Shown here one piece after another: positions 61,827 through 64,000 of a DNA stretch of 64,000 nucleotides (position 1 is the stretch's first letter; every line of letters begins with the position of its first letter). Location of the stretch: the NCBI GenBank assembly GCA_015956445.1, contig WIUZ02000002.1, forward strand, positions 1,984,001-2,048,000, given 5' to 3'. The notes beneath the pieces are model-generated. The model saw only the letters and a program-made list of their open reading frames with translations. It searched no databases and was not told the origin of the DNA. Source of the stretch: Thelephora terrestris (lineage: Eukaryota > Basidiomycota > Agaricomycetes > Thelephorales > Thelephoraceae). A program made the translations under genes and the position numbers.

Positions 61827-62098
61827 GGCACCCCTCCTCTTCCCCCGATAAACCAGCTACCAACACTCAGGACCGGTTAAGCAAACACCCTTCCATATAC
61901 GCATCGCGATCCAGGATAAAATGGTCGCGGAAACAGAAACATTGTATGCCGCTTCAAGTGCGCAGTACTATCCGCTTGGGCGCACTATAATTAACCCTGA
62001 CTGTTTCGAGGCCACCAAAGGGCGCAGAGACGACAGCCATGCCCCACTCTCACAACACGACCACCTCCATAAATTTGCAGCCCGCCCTGAGTCCGTCC
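61827..62098 (+). repeat. second copy of the segment at 55565-55852
   Basis: High similarity over about 270 bases to the upstream region and start of the orphan gene at 55813. The copy has lost the matching start codon, so it is probably not a working gene. A 26-base block at 61834-61859 is shared as well with the tail of the TKL kinase gene (43315-43340). Confidence 0.65.
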
Positions 62099-63393
62099 CT
62101 CGAAGGGAATATAACCGATGTTTTCTTCGATAACTTTTTGTTACGATGAGTACGACGCTGTGGCGTTTTCTGTCGCTGATGGAAAGACCGACAAGAGTAT
62201 TTCCAGGTCCGCGGGAAATTTCGCCATCCACGGGCCGTGCTCGTGGTTGCGATGTGGAATGTCACATCGGTTGGCTACGGTGCCTTTGTGCATGTACGGC
62301 AGGAGTGGGAAGACCCGGTCGAGCGGTGGGGTCTGGCCCGCCTGGAAGGGCATATCGGTCGTGGTCTATCGAGAGAGATTACATGCGATGGTTGGGTACG
62401 GTCGGGATGGGACTGGGAGGACGTTAGATTCGGGACGGCGATTTTGCAGGAACCGAACCGGGGGAGATGGCCACGAGAATCAGGTGGGGTCGCTGGGTCA
62501 GAGTGATTAGAAAAGCGAACGAAGAGAAGTCACCAACATCAGAAACTTAACGACGCGGTAAAAAAAGAGGAGACCGCCCATGTCATGGAATCTGGCGTCT
62601 GTCCCGCGCAAAGCCGCCGGATGGCTGAATGAAGCGACACATCCTTCATCTCGCTAAAACGTTGGTCGAAACATCCGAGCATGGCCGATTTCAATGACCA
62701 CCGCTCAGAACGACACTGTGTGGGGAACTATTGCGTTGGAGCTGGCGCTTGGTACATGGATGTGGATGGGCCGCAGTGATAGTGATGTCATGATGGTGGG
62801 GGACCAGTCCTTGGGCCCGGGAAACAGGGACGGCCATGATAGATCGGCGTCGAAAAGGTGGGTACAGTTGGGAAGATGGGGTGAGGATGTGGGTTGCCAA
62901 TGTGTGGCATTATGATTGGGGAAAGTACGGCGGATTAGTTTGATGACGAGACATAGGAAGAGATGGACGCACGACATCCCACCGGCGGTAAAAGTAAGAA
63001 TCAAAATGTTGTCGAGCGATGATTGAGAGTCGCGTTTCCTACTCGACGCGACTGATGCAGCTGGATCTGAATTTCCAGGTGTTTATAACCATGTTCACAT
63101 CAACTTCAGCGGTCATTTTCCTTGGTCTCCCCGCACTCCACGTGTCCATCAGCAAATCGTGGAAAGTCCGGCAATTGAATATATGGGTCTACGAAAGTCG
63201 TAGTCCGGTATATAGCCTTATAACGCATTACATAGATCGGCGCTAACGGTCACCTGGGAGGTATATAATGGCTTACAACGCATTATAACGGGTTATAAGC
63301 CCTTGTATGGGAGGTACCCTGATTACCAGACTTTCCTCAACTTGCTGATGTCCTTCGTCGAAATCAGTTCGTCTGGTTATACGAAACTGCGCC
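62099..63393. other. gene-free stretch with short hairpin repeats near its end
   Basis: No supported gene. At 63205-63300 related words recur (GTATATAGCCTTATAACGCATTA and GTATATAATGGCTTACAACG-like) and a GGCTTA...TAAGCC hairpin is present, which may be the remnant of a small terminal-repeat element. Confidence 0.4.
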
Positions 63394-64000
63394 ATGTCTA
63401 GCCCCTCTTCGGTCAAGCTCTGGTCCAATAACGTTAATGCTCCGCAGATACCATCATGGTTGTACCTTCATGAAAAGACCAACCTTGCCGGATCATTCAT
63501 CGCTGCAATATTCTATGGTGCGGTGACCCATGCGTTCGTCCATCCGCATTGAGCTTATTTTACATATGCATTGTCCCAGGAATAATCATCACTTTGTTCT
63601 TCAAATGCATGGGTGCATTGCTGAATCCCGTTAATCGTATAAACGGAGGCGTCAAGTGGGGACTCGTGGCACACACCCTGGCCATGTTTTCGTTTGCGAC
63701 GATACTCAATACAATGAGTCTCAATTCTCAATCCAGTTCGTACATCGATAACCGGGAGTTCCCTGGTGTCAGCAAAGTGTTCCCTCCTGGACCGGTTGGG
63801 TACCAGGAGTCTCCCCTTGTCTCCAAGGCAACAACGACTCGAGTTTACATCCCTGTTTCCTTTCAACCAATGGCTACTTGACAGCCTTTTGGTCAGTCCC
63901 CTTTCAAGTCCAGTCATTTAGGTGTTTACCCCTTCAGCTGTATCGCTGCTACGTTATTTATTCCATGAACTACTGGATCATCGCCTTCCCATGCTTGATA
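63394..64000 (+). pseudogene. second DUF6534-like membrane gene, damaged and cut by the window end
   Basis: It starts MSSPSSVKLWSNNVNAPQ and follows the gene at 51695 through AAIFYG, an intron, FFKCMGALLNPVNR, WGLVAHTLAMFSFA, NREFPGV and PPGPVGYQ. After this the frame shifts: the next conserved block (NQWLLDSLL, then LYRCYVIYSMNYWIIAFP) is in another frame with no intron site between. One frameshift therefore lies around 63810-63860. The rest is outside the window. Confidence 0.65.

Overview
The window looks like gene-dense nuclear DNA from a filamentous basidiomycete, most likely an agaricomycete. Protein-coding genes are cut by many introns of about 48-60 bases with GT..AG ends. The recognisable proteins (Plavaka transposase, F-box/leucine-rich proteins, a tyrosine-kinase-like kinase beside a NACHT protein, a Skt5-type Sel1 protein, a basidiomycete-type P450 and seven-helix membrane proteins) are typical of that class. 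I found no rRNA or tRNA gene, CRISPR array or retroelement. All names come from reading translations by eye; no database was searched.

Layout. 1-1.6 kb: nothing recognised. 1.6-7.8 kb: a degraded Plavaka-type DNA transposon with a minus-strand companion gene and a plus-strand transposase. 8-24.2 kb: a housekeeping block with an F-box protein, a CS-domain membrane protein, thiamine pyrophosphokinase, molybdopterin synthase small subunit, a Frag1/DRAM/Sfk1 membrane protein, a secreted GH16 glucanase, a class V PLP enzyme, a Nudix hydrolase and VPS34. 24.9-43.5 kb: a Zn2Cys6 regulator, a PAH-domain protein, the fused biotin enzyme BIO3-BIO1, a Skt5-like chitin synthase regulator, rRNA methyltransferase NOP2, a second F-box-like protein, an STK16/Env7-like kinase and a TKL kinase. 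43.7-48.4 kb: a large NACHT/beta-propeller NLR-like gene. 48.4-64 kb: an accessory region with a small membrane protein, two related multi-helix membrane genes, a P450, a two-exon orphan gene, a secreted glutaminase-A-like protein and a patchwork of duplicated gene scraps.

How the genes fit together. Five gene pairs are divergent over roughly 100-350 bases, so shared promoters are likely: TPK/MOCS2A, Nudix/VPS34, BIO3-BIO1/Skt5, NOP2/F-box and STK16-like/TKL kinase. The TKL kinase and the NLR are consecutive, and the kinase carries an N-terminal helical domain of the kind often seen in fungal signalling and NLR proteins, so they are a candidate immune or self-recognition pair. The NLR changes sharply from CpG-rich to CpG-poor at about 45.5 kb and has an in-frame stop in its propeller. 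The patchwork at 60.9-62.1 kb holds decayed copies of the TKL kinase, of a few dozen bases of the P450 and of the promoter side of the orphan gene, all of which have intact counterparts inside this window.
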